Under the pieces are notes generated by a model. That model was not told the origin of the DNA, did not search any database, and saw only the letters and a program-made list of their open reading frames with translations. Positions 44,530 to 53,485 of a stretch of DNA of 64,000 nucleotides are shown in pieces. Within the stretch, counting starts at the first letter, position 1. Each line of letters starts with the position of its first letter. The DNA is taken from NCBI RefSeq assembly GCF_002090055.1, contig NZ_BBRH01000016.1, forward strand, positions 51,004-115,003, written 5' to 3'. The position numbers and the translations under genes are program-made. Origin of the DNA: Demequina sp. NBRC 110051 (GTDB lineage Bacteria > Actinomycetota > Actinomycetes > Actinomycetales > Demequinaceae).

Positions 44530-45068
44530 GATGTCTCCTCAAGGGGCAGCGGGGTGGGGCAGGTGTAAATGTCGACCCAGGAGCCGTCGTCCTCGACGCG
44601 ATCGACCGTGCAGTCCTCGCGGTGACCGTCAGGGAACTCGACGGTAGCGGCCTCCCCCGAAAACTCGTCCTGCCAGGCGAACCCGGGGTGGTAGGTGACC
44701 GTCGCGCCGTAGGTATCGGCGAAGGATTGCTCGTACGCGGCGTTTGCGGGGACGTACACCTCGTCCCACCACGCGTCTTGGCGGGCGTCGGCGGCGTTCT
44801 TGGCGGTGGTGTCGAGGATCCAGCCCCCGATAATGCCGAGGATCATCGCGGCCGCGCCTCCGAGCCACAGGAAGAAAACGGTACGTGCACCTCCCGGCGA
44901 CCGAGTCCACCCGCGGAACAGGCTCAAGGCGACGAAAACGACGACGCCGATGACGGCAATGACGAGGCAGACGACGACTGGCCCGTAGGGCTGCGAGTAG
45001 CCCTCGGGCTCGGGGGGAAGGTCGGGGGCGACGACCGAAGGAACGAGCGTCACGAGGCGGGAGATCAT
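44526..45068 (-). CDS. Two-helix membrane protein of the WXG100 operon
   Basis: The 180-residue protein has hydrophobic helices near residues 30-52 and 64-86. A domain of about 90 residues follows, probably outside the membrane, with two Cys (DCTVDRV...DIYTCPTP) that could form a disulfide. The start is the ATG in the 4-nt overlap with the upstream putative secreted protein. It could be a membrane-anchored immunity protein, since it follows a possible toxin directly; this is inference. Confidence 0.65.
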   Translation of the reverse strand: MISRLVTLVPSVVAPDLPPEPEGYSQPYGPVVVCLVIAVIGVVVFVALSLFRGWTRSPGGARTVFFLWLGGAAAMILGIIGGWILDTTAKNAADARQDAWWDEVYVPANAAYEQSFADTYGATVTYHPGFAWQDEFSGEAATVEFPDGHREDCTVDRVEDDGSWVDIYTCPTPLPLEETS

Positions 45069-46555
45069 GGGGTGAGGTTGAGCCTTTCCGCGGCGGTCTC
45101 GTCGTGACCGTCTCCCGTTGCCCACTCGTAGACGCCGGTGATGCCGTCGGTCGCGAGGCCGATCACGTCATTGCCGGTGGCGGAGACGGTGGCGATCGAG
45201 CCCACGAGTGGCACGCCCGCGGCGAGGGCCGTCCCCGCCTCTGTCTTGACCGCGACGTTGAGGTTGACGTTGCCGCGACCGTACTGGGAGAGGTCCCGCA
45301 GGCGGCCGATGCTGTCGTTGCTGAGGCCCCGTAGGGGGTCGAGGTCGGGTCGAACCTCGTCGACGACGGAATCGCGCAAGCGCGCGACGATGTCGTCGGT
45401 GGAGCCCCGGGTGGCGTTGCGCCACGCGTTCGACCACGTGTCCGCCTTGCCGAGCTTCGCGACCTCGTCCCACCCCTGCTTGGCATCGCGCCAGAGCGCG
45501 CGGGGCCCCAGTTCCCGACGGGCCTCGTTCCACCCGGCGGCGAGGCGCTGCTTGATGGGTGCGGAACGGCTTGTACGGGTGAGGGTCGTCGAGATCTTGG
45601 CGGTGTTGACCTTGAGTCCCGTCGACTTGAAGCGGATGCGCGACACCAGCCTGGTGCCGCGCCCGGCGCGGGCACTGCTCGCGACGGTCTTGAGCAGCGG
45701 AGCGGCGACCCGGCCGACACCAAACGTCAGCACGCCGACCGCGCCCCAGATCACGTCACCCCAGCTGCCCTCGCCGTGCGCGAGCAGTGCGATGTCCGCG
45801 ACGAGCGCCACGGCACCCGCGATGAGGGCGACAGCCCCGAGCAGCTGTCCGAGCCCCGGCACCCATGCGAGCACCAGCGCACCCACGCCCGCCCACGCGG
45901 CAATCGTGCCGGCGATGTCGGAAATGGCGTGCGCCCAGTCCGAGCCCCAGTTCTCCCACCAGCCGTCGTTGAGCCCGTCGTCCATGGCAGTGTCGAGCGC
46001 ACCGCGGAGCGTGCGCGCAGCCTCGTCGCGTTCTGAGATGGCGCCCGCGAGCTGAGTGCGGGCGTCGTCCAGGCTGCCGTCGGCACCATTGGCGTCGCCG
46101 AAGGCCGTGTGCGCCAGGTCGTTGCACCGTGTCGCGCTGGAGGCGTCGCCGAGCTCGGTGTAGCGGTCGGCAAGGCGCAAGTAGTAGTTGCCGTTGTCCC
46201 GGCAACTCCTCGCGGTCGACTGTGCCGCCTGAGCGCTCTCGAGCGCCGTGATCGACGTCTTCTGCGCGGATCTGAGGCTTTCGGCATACGCGACGAGCGC
46301 GTCTCCAGCCTTCTGGTAGCGGCTCGATGCGTCGTCGATGGTCTCTTCGATCTCGGCCAAGCGCTCGCGCAGCGCCGCGACCGCGCCAGACTCGCCATCC
46401 GTGTCCGTCATGACCGAGGAAATCTCCTCGGCCGCGAGCGTCATCGCTCGCGCGGTGGCCTGGTACGCGGTGCCACCGTCCTCGACGATGTCCGGGTCAC
46501 CGGGGATGGGGTCGGAGGCTGCCAGGGGCTGCCAGTCGTAAGGCCTGACGCTCAC
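45065..46555 (-). CDS. Putative type VII secretion substrate with WXG-like N-terminal domain
   Basis: The 496-residue protein opens with ASDPIPGDPDIVEDGGTAYQATARAMTLAAEEI, resembling the T7SS secretion-signal domain of large actinobacterial effectors. A long alpha-helical coiled region follows to about residue 190, then a hydrophobic segment near 210-255 and a basic region (RFKSTGLKVNTAKISTTLTRTSRSAPIKQRLAAGWNEARRELG). The C-terminal domain shows no toxin motif I can name. It is co-translated with the WXG100-like gene, as expected for a secreted pair. Confidence 0.65.
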   Translation of the reverse strand: MSVRPYDWQPLAASDPIPGDPDIVEDGGTAYQATARAMTLAAEEISSVMTDTDGESGAVAALRERLAEIEETIDDASSRYQKAGDALVAYAESLRSAQKTSITALESAQAAQSTARSCRDNGNYYLRLADRYTELGDASSATRCNDLAHTAFGDANGADGSLDDARTQLAGAISERDEAARTLRGALDTAMDDGLNDGWWENWGSDWAHAISDIAGTIAAWAGVGALVLAWVPGLGQLLGAVALIAGAVALVADIALLAHGEGSWGDVIWGAVGVLTFGVGRVAAPLLKTVASSARAGRGTRLVSRIRFKSTGLKVNTAKISTTLTRTSRSAPIKQRLAAGWNEARRELGPRALWRDAKQGWDEVAKLGKADTWSNAWRNATRGSTDDIVARLRDSVVDEVRPDLDPLRGLSNDSIGRLRDLSQYGRGNVNLNVAVKTEAGTALAAGVPLVGSIATVSATGNDVIGLATDGITGVYEWATGDGHDETAAERLNLTP

Positions 46556-46842
46556 TTCTCGCCCCTCATAGACCTACCGAGATCGGTGTCCAGGTTGGAG
46601 AACGTGCCCCCGACTCCCTTTGTGGCGTCCGCGACGGCGGCGATGGAGTCGAGCATCTTTTCGCGCCTGTCGTCCCAGTCGGACGCAAACGTGCGCATCT
46701 TCGCCGCGGTGTCCGCGTGCCCGATCGCCCCCGCGATCTCGTCGGCGTTGCGCTGCGCATGGTGGAACTCGTCTGCCACAGCACGCAGGCGCCCGCCCAG
46801 CCCGACCAGCAGGTCGGTGTCGACGACCAGCTTTCCTGCCAT
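46552..46842 (-). CDS. WXG100-like protein
   Basis: The 96-residue helical hairpin protein is of ESAT-6-like size. The turn reads ASDWDDRREKML, where W-D-D replaces the canonical W-x-G, so it is a divergent member. The C-terminal half has the spaced hydrophobic pattern of the family but no clear YxxxD/E export motif. GGGGGGCAGGA precedes the ATG. It is the first gene of the five-gene operon and a likely co-secreted partner of the next gene product. Confidence 0.72.
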   Translation of the reverse strand: MAGKLVVDTDLLVGLGGRLRAVADEFHHAQRNADEIAGAIGHADTAAKMRTFASDWDDRREKMLDSIAAVADATKGVGGTFSNLDTDLGRSMRGEK

Positions 46843-46914
46843 TCCTGCCCCCCGATGTCGCGTTCGTCCCGATATCGGGGTCCACTCTAACCGGACCCCG
46901 ATACCAGGGACGAT

Positions 46915-49314
46915 CTACGCGCGCTTGGCCTTGAGGGCGGTCGCGTTCAGGGTCTTGATGAGGCGGTCGAGGTTGGCGAGCGACAGCTTGCCCTCGGACG
47001 TCATGGCGATGGCGCGCAGCGGCATGTTGCGCATGAACGCCTGCATCATCTGTTCGGTCTCGTCGGTCGCGTTCGGGTCTGTGCCGAATGCCTTCATCAC
47101 CTGGGCCATCAGCGCCTTTTCCACGAGCCTTCCGCCCGCGGTCGCGGACAGGTCCGCGACCGTCGAGTCGTAGTGGAACGGGAACGACGGCGTCGGCTGG
47201 GGGATCGGGCGGCCCAGGAGGGCCGTGAACTCGGTGTCCGTGGCGATGGCCGATGCCGGCGCGGGGACCGCGGTCACCTCACCTCCCGCGTTGATTTCCA
47301 CGGTGCTCATGGCGACGATGTCGGTCGAGGAGAAGCCCAGGCGCAGCTCAAACGTGCCGGCCTCGACCACCCACCCGTGGGTGGCGGTGTCCCACACGGC
47401 CCACGCGCGCTCGTCCAGGGTGACCACGGCATCGGCCGTCTGACCGGGCTCGAGCGTGAGCTTGGCGAAGCCGCGCAGCTCCTGCTCGGGACGGTGCAGC
47501 GTGGATTCGACGTCGTGGACGTAGGCCTGCACCACCGTGGAGCCGGCGCGCGTGCCGGTATTGGTGACGGGCACGCTTACGGTGCGGTCCGTGCCGCTAC
47601 CGGTCACCTTGGCCTTGCCCAGCTGGAAGGACGTGTATGACAGCCCGTGGCCAAACGGGAAGCGTGCGGGCACCGAGAACATGTCGTGGAAGCGGTAGCC
47701 CACGTAGAGGTTCTCGCGGTACTGCGCCTGGAGGGGGTTGGTCGCGAAGTTGGCGTGGCTCGCGAGGTCGGTGGCGTTGACGGGGAAGGACTCGGCGAGG
47801 CGGCCGCCTGGCTCGGCGTCGCCCACCAGGACGTCCGTGATCGCGCCACCGGCGGCCTGTCCGCCCAGGTAGGCCTGGAGAATGGCGTTGGGGGTGTCCG
47901 CCCAGGGCATCTCGACGGGCGCTCCGCCCACGTTGACGACGACCACGCGGTCGTGGCGTGCCGTCAGCGCCTGGATCAGGCGGGTGTGGGACGGGGGCAG
48001 CTGCAGGTGATCGCGGTCGTAGCCCTCGGACTCGTAGGACAGGGGCAGGCCCACCACGAGGACCACGGAGTCGGCGTTCGCCGCGGCCGTGAGTGCGTCG
48101 GTGAGTTGGGCATCGGTGGCCTCTCCGGTCGCCGCGTCGTAGCCGGGGGCGTAGAGGACCTCGCCAGCGTCGCCGATGCGCTCGGTGAGGGTGGCGAGCA
48201 CCGTGTCGAGGCGCGTCGGGTTCACCAGCGCCGAGCCGCCGCCCTGGAAGCGCGGCTTGTCGGCAAAGGCGCCGATGACCGCGATGCGGCCCTCGGGGGC
48301 CAGCGGCAGCACGCCGTCGTTGGTGAGCAGGGTGGCGCCCGCGGCGGCCACGCGGCGGGCCAGGGCGTGGTGCTCGTCGTGCGCGGCGGAGACGTCCACG
48401 GTGGCGCGCGAGGCGCGCTCGGCGGCGACCTTGAGCGCCAGGGTGATGACGCGCGCGGCGGCGACGTCGAGGTCCTCGCCGGACAGGGTTCCGGCGTCCA
48501 CGGCATCGGCCACGCGCTGGTCCCACGCGCCAGCCGACGACGGCATCTCGAGGTCGAGCCCGGCGTGGATGCCCGCGGGGCGTTCGTGGGTCGCGATCCA
48601 GTCGGTCATGACCAGGCCGTCAAAGCCCCACTCGTCGCGCAGGATCTCGGTGAGCAGCTCGCGGTGCTCGCCGGCGTGCACGCCGTTGACGAGGTTGTAG
48701 GCGCACATCACCGTCCACGGCTGCGCCTCCTTGACCGCGATCTCGAAGCCCGTGAGGTAGATCTCGCGCAGGGTGCGCTCGTCGACGATCGAGTCGTTGC
48801 TCATGCGGCGGGTTTCCTGGCTGTTGGCCGCGAAGTGCTTGAGGCACGCGCCCACGCCCTCGGCCTGGATGCCGCGCACCAGCGCCGCGGCGGCCTTGCC
48901 GGAGACCAGCGGGTCCTCGGAAAAGTACTCGAACGAGCGTCCGCCCGCGGGGTGGCGCTTGATGTTGAGGCCGGGGCCCAGCAGGACGCCCACCTCCTCG
49001 GCGCGGCACTCGCGGCCCAGCGCGTGGCCCACCTCCTCAAGGAGATCGGCATCCCACGTGGAGCCCAGGGCCGATGCCGTGGGGAAGCACGTCGCCGGCA
49101 CCGAGGAGTTGAGGCCCACATGGTCCGTGTCGCCGGTCTGCTTACGCAGGCCGTGGGGGCCGTCGGTGAGCATGAAGGACGCGACGCCCTCGGAATCCAG
49201 CGGCTCGGTGCGCCAGAAGTCCTTGCCCGAGGTGAGGCGGATCTTCTCGGCACGCGTCAGGCGGCTGACGATGTCGAGCGCCTGCTGGGTGACGCCGTGG
49301 GCGATGTCGGTCAT
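46915..49314 (-). CDS. Beta-glucosidase, glycoside hydrolase family 3
   Basis: The 799-residue enzyme has no signal peptide and is probably cytoplasmic. The GH3 N-terminal barrel includes GPGLNIKRHPAGGRSFEYFSEDP, KHFAANSQE and the nucleophile D238 in GLVMTDWIATH. The second domain (LLTNDGVLPL) and a C-terminal fibronectin-III-like domain follow. A C-terminal extension of about 100 residues (residues 700-799) is unusual. AAGGAGGAG precedes ATG 49312-49314. It should split beta-glucosides taken up by the cell. The gene is divergent from tetR. Confidence 0.93.
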   Translation of the reverse strand: MTDIAHGVTQQALDIVSRLTRAEKIRLTSGKDFWRTEPLDSEGVASFMLTDGPHGLRKQTGDTDHVGLNSSVPATCFPTASALGSTWDADLLEEVGHALGRECRAEEVGVLLGPGLNIKRHPAGGRSFEYFSEDPLVSGKAAAALVRGIQAEGVGACLKHFAANSQETRRMSNDSIVDERTLREIYLTGFEIAVKEAQPWTVMCAYNLVNGVHAGEHRELLTEILRDEWGFDGLVMTDWIATHERPAGIHAGLDLEMPSSAGAWDQRVADAVDAGTLSGEDLDVAAARVITLALKVAAERASRATVDVSAAHDEHHALARRVAAAGATLLTNDGVLPLAPEGRIAVIGAFADKPRFQGGGSALVNPTRLDTVLATLTERIGDAGEVLYAPGYDAATGEATDAQLTDALTAAANADSVVLVVGLPLSYESEGYDRDHLQLPPSHTRLIQALTARHDRVVVVNVGGAPVEMPWADTPNAILQAYLGGQAAGGAITDVLVGDAEPGGRLAESFPVNATDLASHANFATNPLQAQYRENLYVGYRFHDMFSVPARFPFGHGLSYTSFQLGKAKVTGSGTDRTVSVPVTNTGTRAGSTVVQAYVHDVESTLHRPEQELRGFAKLTLEPGQTADAVVTLDERAWAVWDTATHGWVVEAGTFELRLGFSSTDIVAMSTVEINAGGEVTAVPAPASAIATDTEFTALLGRPIPQPTPSFPFHYDSTVADLSATAGGRLVEKALMAQVMKAFGTDPNATDETEQMMQAFMRNMPLRAIAMTSEGKLSLANLDRLIKTLNATALKAKRA

Positions 49315-49356
49315 GACTCCTCCTTGAGTGCGGGCGCCGACGGTGTCGGTGCTCGG

Positions 49357-49379
49357 CTTATCTAAGTAACTTAGATAAG
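49357..49379. promoter_or_regulatory. Perfect palindromic operator between GH3 and TetR genes
   Basis: Arms CTTATCTAAGT (49357-49367) and ACTTAGATAAG (49369-49379) surround a single central base. It is strikingly A/T-rich in this genome and lies 43 nt from the GH3 start and 41 nt from the tetR start. It is almost certainly the binding site of the TetR-family product. Confidence 0.85.
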
Positions 49380-49419
49380 ATGGTAGCAAGCGATCGACGG
49401 AGAGTGAAAGGGGCGGCGC

Positions 49420-49968
49420 ATGGCACAGCGGCTGGCGCCCGAGAAGCGGCGCGCACGCATCCTCACCACCGCCATGGAGATCACCGACGCCGAGGGGCAC
49501 CGGGGCCTCACCATGGCCGAGCTCGCGCGCCGCTGCGACATGTCCACCCCCGGCCTGCTGCACTACTTCCCTGACATGGCGACGCTGCTGGTGGCCCTGG
49601 TGCAGTGGCGTGACGAGAGGGACGACGCCGGCGTGGACTGGGGCGCCGTGGACACCGCTGACGTGCGGGCGATGCTCGACGGGGTGGTGGCGAACATCAT
49701 CGCGCGGCCTCGCGCGGCCCAACTGTTCGCGATGGTCGAGGCGGAGGCGCTCGATCCCGCACACCCTGGGCACGAGTACTTCCGCGAGCGGGCCGACCTT
49801 CTCACGCGCGAACTTGCCGCACGTCTACGCGGCGAGGATCCGGAGGGCCTCGCCCGACGCATCTTCGCCGCGATGGACGGGATGCAGCTGCACTATCTGC
49901 GCGACCCGGAGGGCTTCGACCTCGCCGCCGAGTGGTCGGCAACTGCGGACGCGCTGCTCCCCTCCTAG
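49420..49968 (+). CDS. TetR-family transcriptional regulator
   Basis: The 182-residue protein has an N-terminal helix-turn-helix (RRARILTTAMEITDAEGHRGLTMAELARRCDMSTPGLLHYFPDMATLLVAL) and an all-helical ligand domain with a C-terminal region as in TetR_C factors. It is divergent from the GH3 glucosidase across a 23-bp palindrome, so it probably represses both genes until a sugar or aglycone ligand binds. Confidence 0.9.
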   Translation: MAQRLAPEKRRARILTTAMEITDAEGHRGLTMAELARRCDMSTPGLLHYFPDMATLLVALVQWRDERDDAGVDWGAVDTADVRAMLDGVVANIIARPRAAQLFAMVEAEALDPAHPGHEYFRERADLLTRELAARLRGEDPEGLARRIFAAMDGMQLHYLRDPEGFDLAAEWSATADALLPS

Positions 49969-50014
49969 AGTGCGATGAGTAGCCGCGGCGCGGGCGCACC
50001 GTAGGCTCGCGACC

Positions 50015-50872
50015 ATGGAGACCTGGCCCGACCGTGTGGTGCGAGCGCTGCGCTGTCCTGTCTGCGGCCAGGACCTGACGCAGGCGGAGACGGGGCTGAC
50101 CTGCGTCGACGGCCACCGATTCGACGCCGCCCGCCAGGGGTACGTGACCCTGCGCGCCGGCCACGGCCACTCCCTCAATGCCGACACCGTCGACATGGTG
50201 ATGGCGCGCGAGCGTCTCCAGTCCGGCGGTTGGTACCTGCCGGTGGCCGATGCCGTGGCGAGCGCCGTAGCCCAGGTCGCCTCGGTCGAAGGGGCCGGTA
50301 CGGGGCTGCTGCTCGACCTCGCGGGGGGCACGGGCTACTACGCTGCCGCGGCTCTCGACGCGCTGCCCGGCTGGCGGGGCATCGTCATGGACCTGTCGAC
50401 GCCGGCGGTGAAGCGCGCGGCGCGGACCCATGAGCGGGCGGTCGCGGTGGGCGGCGATGCGCTCAAGGTCTTGCCCGTGGTCGATGGTGCGGTGGACATC
50501 GTCCTGTCGGTTTTTGGGCCCCGGGTGCCGGCGGAAATCGCTCGCATCGTGCGTCCCACAGGTGCCCTCGTGGTGGTCACGCCGCTTCCCCAGCACCTCA
50601 GCGAACTGGTCGCCGCCGTCGATGGGGTGCAGGTGCACGAGGGCAAGTCGGAGCGTCTGGCCGCACAGTTCCCCGGGTGGGAGCGGGTTCTCAGTCGCGA
50701 CGTGGTGACGCCGCTCGCGCTGACGGCGGACGCCGCTCGGGACGTCCTGGCCATGGGCCCGAACGCGCATCACGTCGCCGCCGAGACCCTCGACGCGTTG
50801 GGAGCGCGAGAGGCTACCCTCGCGGTGCGGGTCGAGGCGCTCCGCGCACCTGGGGGAGGGGCCCATGACTGA
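50015..50872 (+). CDS. 23S rRNA (guanine-N1)-methyltransferase, RlmA-like
   Basis: The 285-residue protein has an N-terminal zinc finger (C14-PV-C17, C30, H34), then the linker HSLNADTVDMVMARERLQSGGWYLPVADAV and a Rossmann SAM domain (LLLDLAGGTGYYAAA). This is the RlmA(I)/RlmA(II, TlrB) layout. Such enzymes methylate G745 or G748; TlrB-type enzymes give macrolide resistance, but the type cannot be decided by eye. TAGGCT (50002-50007) is 7 nt before the ATG, a leaderless-type start. Confidence 0.88.
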   Translation: METWPDRVVRALRCPVCGQDLTQAETGLTCVDGHRFDAARQGYVTLRAGHGHSLNADTVDMVMARERLQSGGWYLPVADAVASAVAQVASVEGAGTGLLLDLAGGTGYYAAAALDALPGWRGIVMDLSTPAVKRAARTHERAVAVGGDALKVLPVVDGAVDIVLSVFGPRVPAEIARIVRPTGALVVVTPLPQHLSELVAAVDGVQVHEGKSERLAAQFPGWERVLSRDVVTPLALTADAARDVLAMGPNAHHVAAETLDALGAREATLAVRVEALRAPGGGAHD

Positions 50873-51293
50873 CCAGGAACTCGCGGCGGTCATCGTGGTC
50901 ATCGTCGCCGTCAGTGCCGCCGTCCATGCGGGGCTCACCGCGGCGGGATTCCTGTCGCGCCGCCGCGCGGGCGCTGGGGTGAGTGGGCCCGCCGTTGATC
51001 TTCGCGGCGCGCTCGCGGCCGGCCGCTGGCGCCTCGCCATCATCACGATGCTGCACGCGATTCCGCTGACCTTCGCGATGTCGCTCGCCGCCGTGGAAAG
51101 GCCCGAGTCGATCATGATGGCCGCGCTGTGGATCGGCGGACTGGCCTTCGCCCTGATTGGCGTCGTCGGCATCGCGATGTCGCGCCTGGGCGCCGACCAG
51201 CCGGGCGGGCCCCTGCTGTCGCGGGTGATCGGCCTTGGCGCGCTCATCAGCGGCTCGCTGGTGGTCGCCGCCATGGCGACCCTGGGGGGATAG
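50865..51293 (+). CDS. Small membrane protein
   Basis: The 142-residue protein has four hydrophobic segments (about residues 7-28, 55-76, 84-104 and 118-139). It overlaps the rlmA-like gene by 8 nt and is co-translated with it. I see no family motif and assign no function. A GCATCGGCC motif (51303-51311) follows its stop. Confidence 0.65.
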   Translation: MTDQELAAVIVVIVAVSAAVHAGLTAAGFLSRRRAGAGVSGPAVDLRGALAAGRWRLAIITMLHAIPLTFAMSLAAVERPESIMMAALWIGGLAFALIGVVGIAMSRLGADQPGGPLLSRVIGLGALISGSLVVAAMATLGG

Positions 51294-51355
51294 CCGGCCA
51301 GGGCATCGGCCGCAGGTAATTACGCAACTGACGCGTATGCATATACTGAGCGGCG

Positions 51356-52123
51356 ATGAAGCCACAGAACCGTCCCCCGCGCCCCGTCCGCACCGCCACC
51401 GTGTTGCGCACCGAACAGCTCACCCCCGCGATGGTGCGGGTCGTGGTGGGCTCCGATGCGCTGAAGGAGGTCGGCCCGCTTGAGCTCACGGACCATTACG
51501 TCAAGATCAAGTTCGGAGACGTGACCCGCACCTACACGGTGCGCTGGCACGACCGCGCCGCCGGTGAGATGGCGCTCGACTTCGTGATCCACGGCGACGA
51601 GGGCCTCGCCGGGCCGTGGGCCGCGCGTGCGACCGCGGGCGACGAGATCGCTTTCATGGGCCCCGGCGGCGGCTGGGCTCCGCGTCCCGATGCCGACGTT
51701 CACCTGCTGGTGGGGGACGAGTCCGCGCTCCCGGCGATTGCCGCCGCGCTCGACGCCCTTGAGGCCAATGCGCGCGCCGAGGTGTTCCTCGAGGTCGCCA
51801 CGGCCGCCGAGCGCCAGCCCCTGCGCGAGACGGCCAACACCACCGTCCACTGGATCCACCGCGACGAGCACGGCATGGGTTACGGCGAGGCGCTCACCTA
51901 CGCCGTCGAGACGGCGACGCTTCCCGAGGGTGACATCGAGGCCTTTGTGCACGGCAACGCCGACATGATCAAGCCGCTGCGCCACCACCTGTTCAACGTG
52001 GTGGGCGTGCCCCGCGAGCACGTGTCGATCTCCGGCTACTGGCGCACCGGCATGAACGAGGACGGCTGGCAGTCGTCCAAGCGGGAGTTCGTGGCACAGA
52101 TGGAGGCCGAGCAGGACGCCTAG
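51356..52123 (+). CDS. Siderophore-interacting protein (flavin reductase family)
   Basis: The 255-residue protein has an FAD-binding barrel (LTDHYVKIKFGDVTRTYTVRWHDRAAGEMALDFVIHGDEGLAGPWAARATAGDEI) and a C-terminal NAD(P)H-binding-like domain ending in SISGYWRTGMNEDGW, as in ViuB/SIP proteins that release iron from ferric siderophores. TATACT (51342-51347) is 8 nt before the ATG with no ribosome site, so it is probably leaderless. I see no clear DtxR/IdeR box. Confidence 0.9.
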   Translation: MKPQNRPPRPVRTATVLRTEQLTPAMVRVVVGSDALKEVGPLELTDHYVKIKFGDVTRTYTVRWHDRAAGEMALDFVIHGDEGLAGPWAARATAGDEIAFMGPGGGWAPRPDADVHLLVGDESALPAIAAALDALEANARAEVFLEVATAAERQPLRETANTTVHWIHRDEHGMGYGEALTYAVETATLPEGDIEAFVHGNADMIKPLRHHLFNVVGVPREHVSISGYWRTGMNEDGWQSSKREFVAQMEAEQDA

Positions 52124-52132
52124 CGCCTGCCG

Positions 52133-53485
52133 CTAACTCGCGAACACCGCCGGCAGCACCGCCACCACCACAAGCGCCCACGCGCCGTAGGCGGGCAGCA
52201 TGCCGGTCTGCCACCGCTCCAGGCGGTGGGCGGCCCCCGGCGCCGCACGGTTCAGCCGCACCAGCAGCGAGGCCGTGACCGCGAGGTTGACGAGCAGCAG
52301 CAGGTTCAGCCCCAGGATCACGACGCGGTTGAGGGTCCAGCCGCCGTCGCCGATGCGGATGACGACGTTGACGAGCGCCACTGCGTCGAGCGCCAGGGCT
52401 CCGGCCACGAGCGCGAGCTGCACGCGGTCGAACCAGGTGGGACCGCCGTCGCTCTCGCGCGCGGTCAGGTTGTAGAGGACAAGCCCGATCGCGATGATCA
52501 GGATGACGTTGCACACCAGCAAGAGGTCCCTCGACAGCCCCGCGATGTCGCCCGAGGCCAGCACCACGACCAGCAGAATCGCAAACGCGACGGCGAACAG
52601 CGGCGTGAAGACGCGCGCCAGTACGGGCGCCATGTTCTCGATCACGGACTGCTTGGCCTCGACCAGCCACGCGGCCACGACGGCCGCGCCTCCGGCGCCG
52701 AGAGGCAGCATCCACTCGAACACAAAGGTGGAGGCATCGAGCCCCGCCGCCTGGCAGGCGAGCGCGACGATGCCCATGAGCACGCCGCCGCCGAGGCCGA
52801 GCAACACCATGTAGATGACCCACTCGCCGGTGAAGCGCACGGCGTCCATGCGCCCGTCGGTCTCGCGCCAACGAGTGCCCGCATAGGCGAGCATCGCGAG
52901 CAGCCAGGCGAGCACGGGGACGTGCAGCGCCGTCGTGACCAAGGCGTCATCGCTGGCAGCCGGCGCGTACACGCCCGCGAGCGCCGCCGCCGCCGCCATG
53001 CCGGCCAACGCCGTCGCGGTGACTCCCGCGCCCGGGCGGTGGCGCCACAGCAGGTAGCCCACGACGGCGGTCAGCAGCAGCGGGCCCAGGAAGAGGGCGT
53101 AGGTGGTGTCGACGCCCTCGGGGGAGAGCCACAGGGGCAGGCGCATCAGCAGTCCGCCCGCGGCGGCGAAGGCGAGCGCGACCCACACGGATGCGCGACC
53201 TCCAGGCACGCCTGACGACCGCGAGCCCTCCTCGCCCAGCACCAGCTGCTTCCACAACCGGCGGGAGTTCTCGCGCGCGAACTCGCGGGCGATGTCGCGC
53301 TGGCTTCCCAGGCGCTTGACCGCGACGAGGAACGCCTCGTCGTCGCTGAGGCCTGCGGCGGATAGTGCCTCGATGTGCCCGCGCAGGTGGTCCTCGAGTT
53401 CGTCGACATCGGCCGCTGCTACACCGGGGTGCGCCTCCAGATGTGCGCGCCACAGGTCGATCTGGATCTCCAGGGGATCACTCAT
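52133..53485 (-). CDS. Membrane protein with permease-prefix-like domain, PadR partner
   Basis: The 450-residue protein has a cytoplasmic N-terminal helical domain (WRAHLEAHPGVAAADVDELEDHLRGHIEAL and LGSQRDIAREFARENSR), the permease prefix/DUF1700-type motif seen beside PadR regulators. About ten membrane helices follow from residue 78 on. It resembles sensor or permease-like proteins without an ATPase. The ATG overlaps the padR stop by 4 nt; the longer frame is a shadow. Function unknown. Confidence 0.8.
   Translation of the reverse strand: MSDPLEIQIDLWRAHLEAHPGVAAADVDELEDHLRGHIEALSAAGLSDDEAFLVAVKRLGSQRDIAREFARENSRRLWKQLVLGEEGSRSSGVPGGRASVWVALAFAAAGGLLMRLPLWLSPEGVDTTYALFLGPLLLTAVVGYLLWRHRPGAGVTATALAGMAAAAALAGVYAPAASDDALVTTALHVPVLAWLLAMLAYAGTRWRETDGRMDAVRFTGEWVIYMVLLGLGGGVLMGIVALACQAAGLDASTFVFEWMLPLGAGGAAVVAAWLVEAKQSVIENMAPVLARVFTPLFAVAFAILLVVVLASGDIAGLSRDLLLVCNVILIIAIGLVLYNLTARESDGGPTWFDRVQLALVAGALALDAVALVNVVIRIGDGGWTLNRVVILGLNLLLLVNLAVTASLLVRLNRAAPGAAHRLERWQTGMLPAYGAWALVVVAVLPAVFAS

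Noticed and set aside
47647..49365. 572-codon open frame antisense to the GH3 gene
   Set aside because: Shadow frame; the GH3 catalytic motifs are on the other strand.
51312..51355. DtxR/IdeR iron box upstream of the siderophore-interacting gene
   Set aside because: The short A/T-rich stretch has no good match to the TTAGGTTAGGCTAACCTAA pattern.
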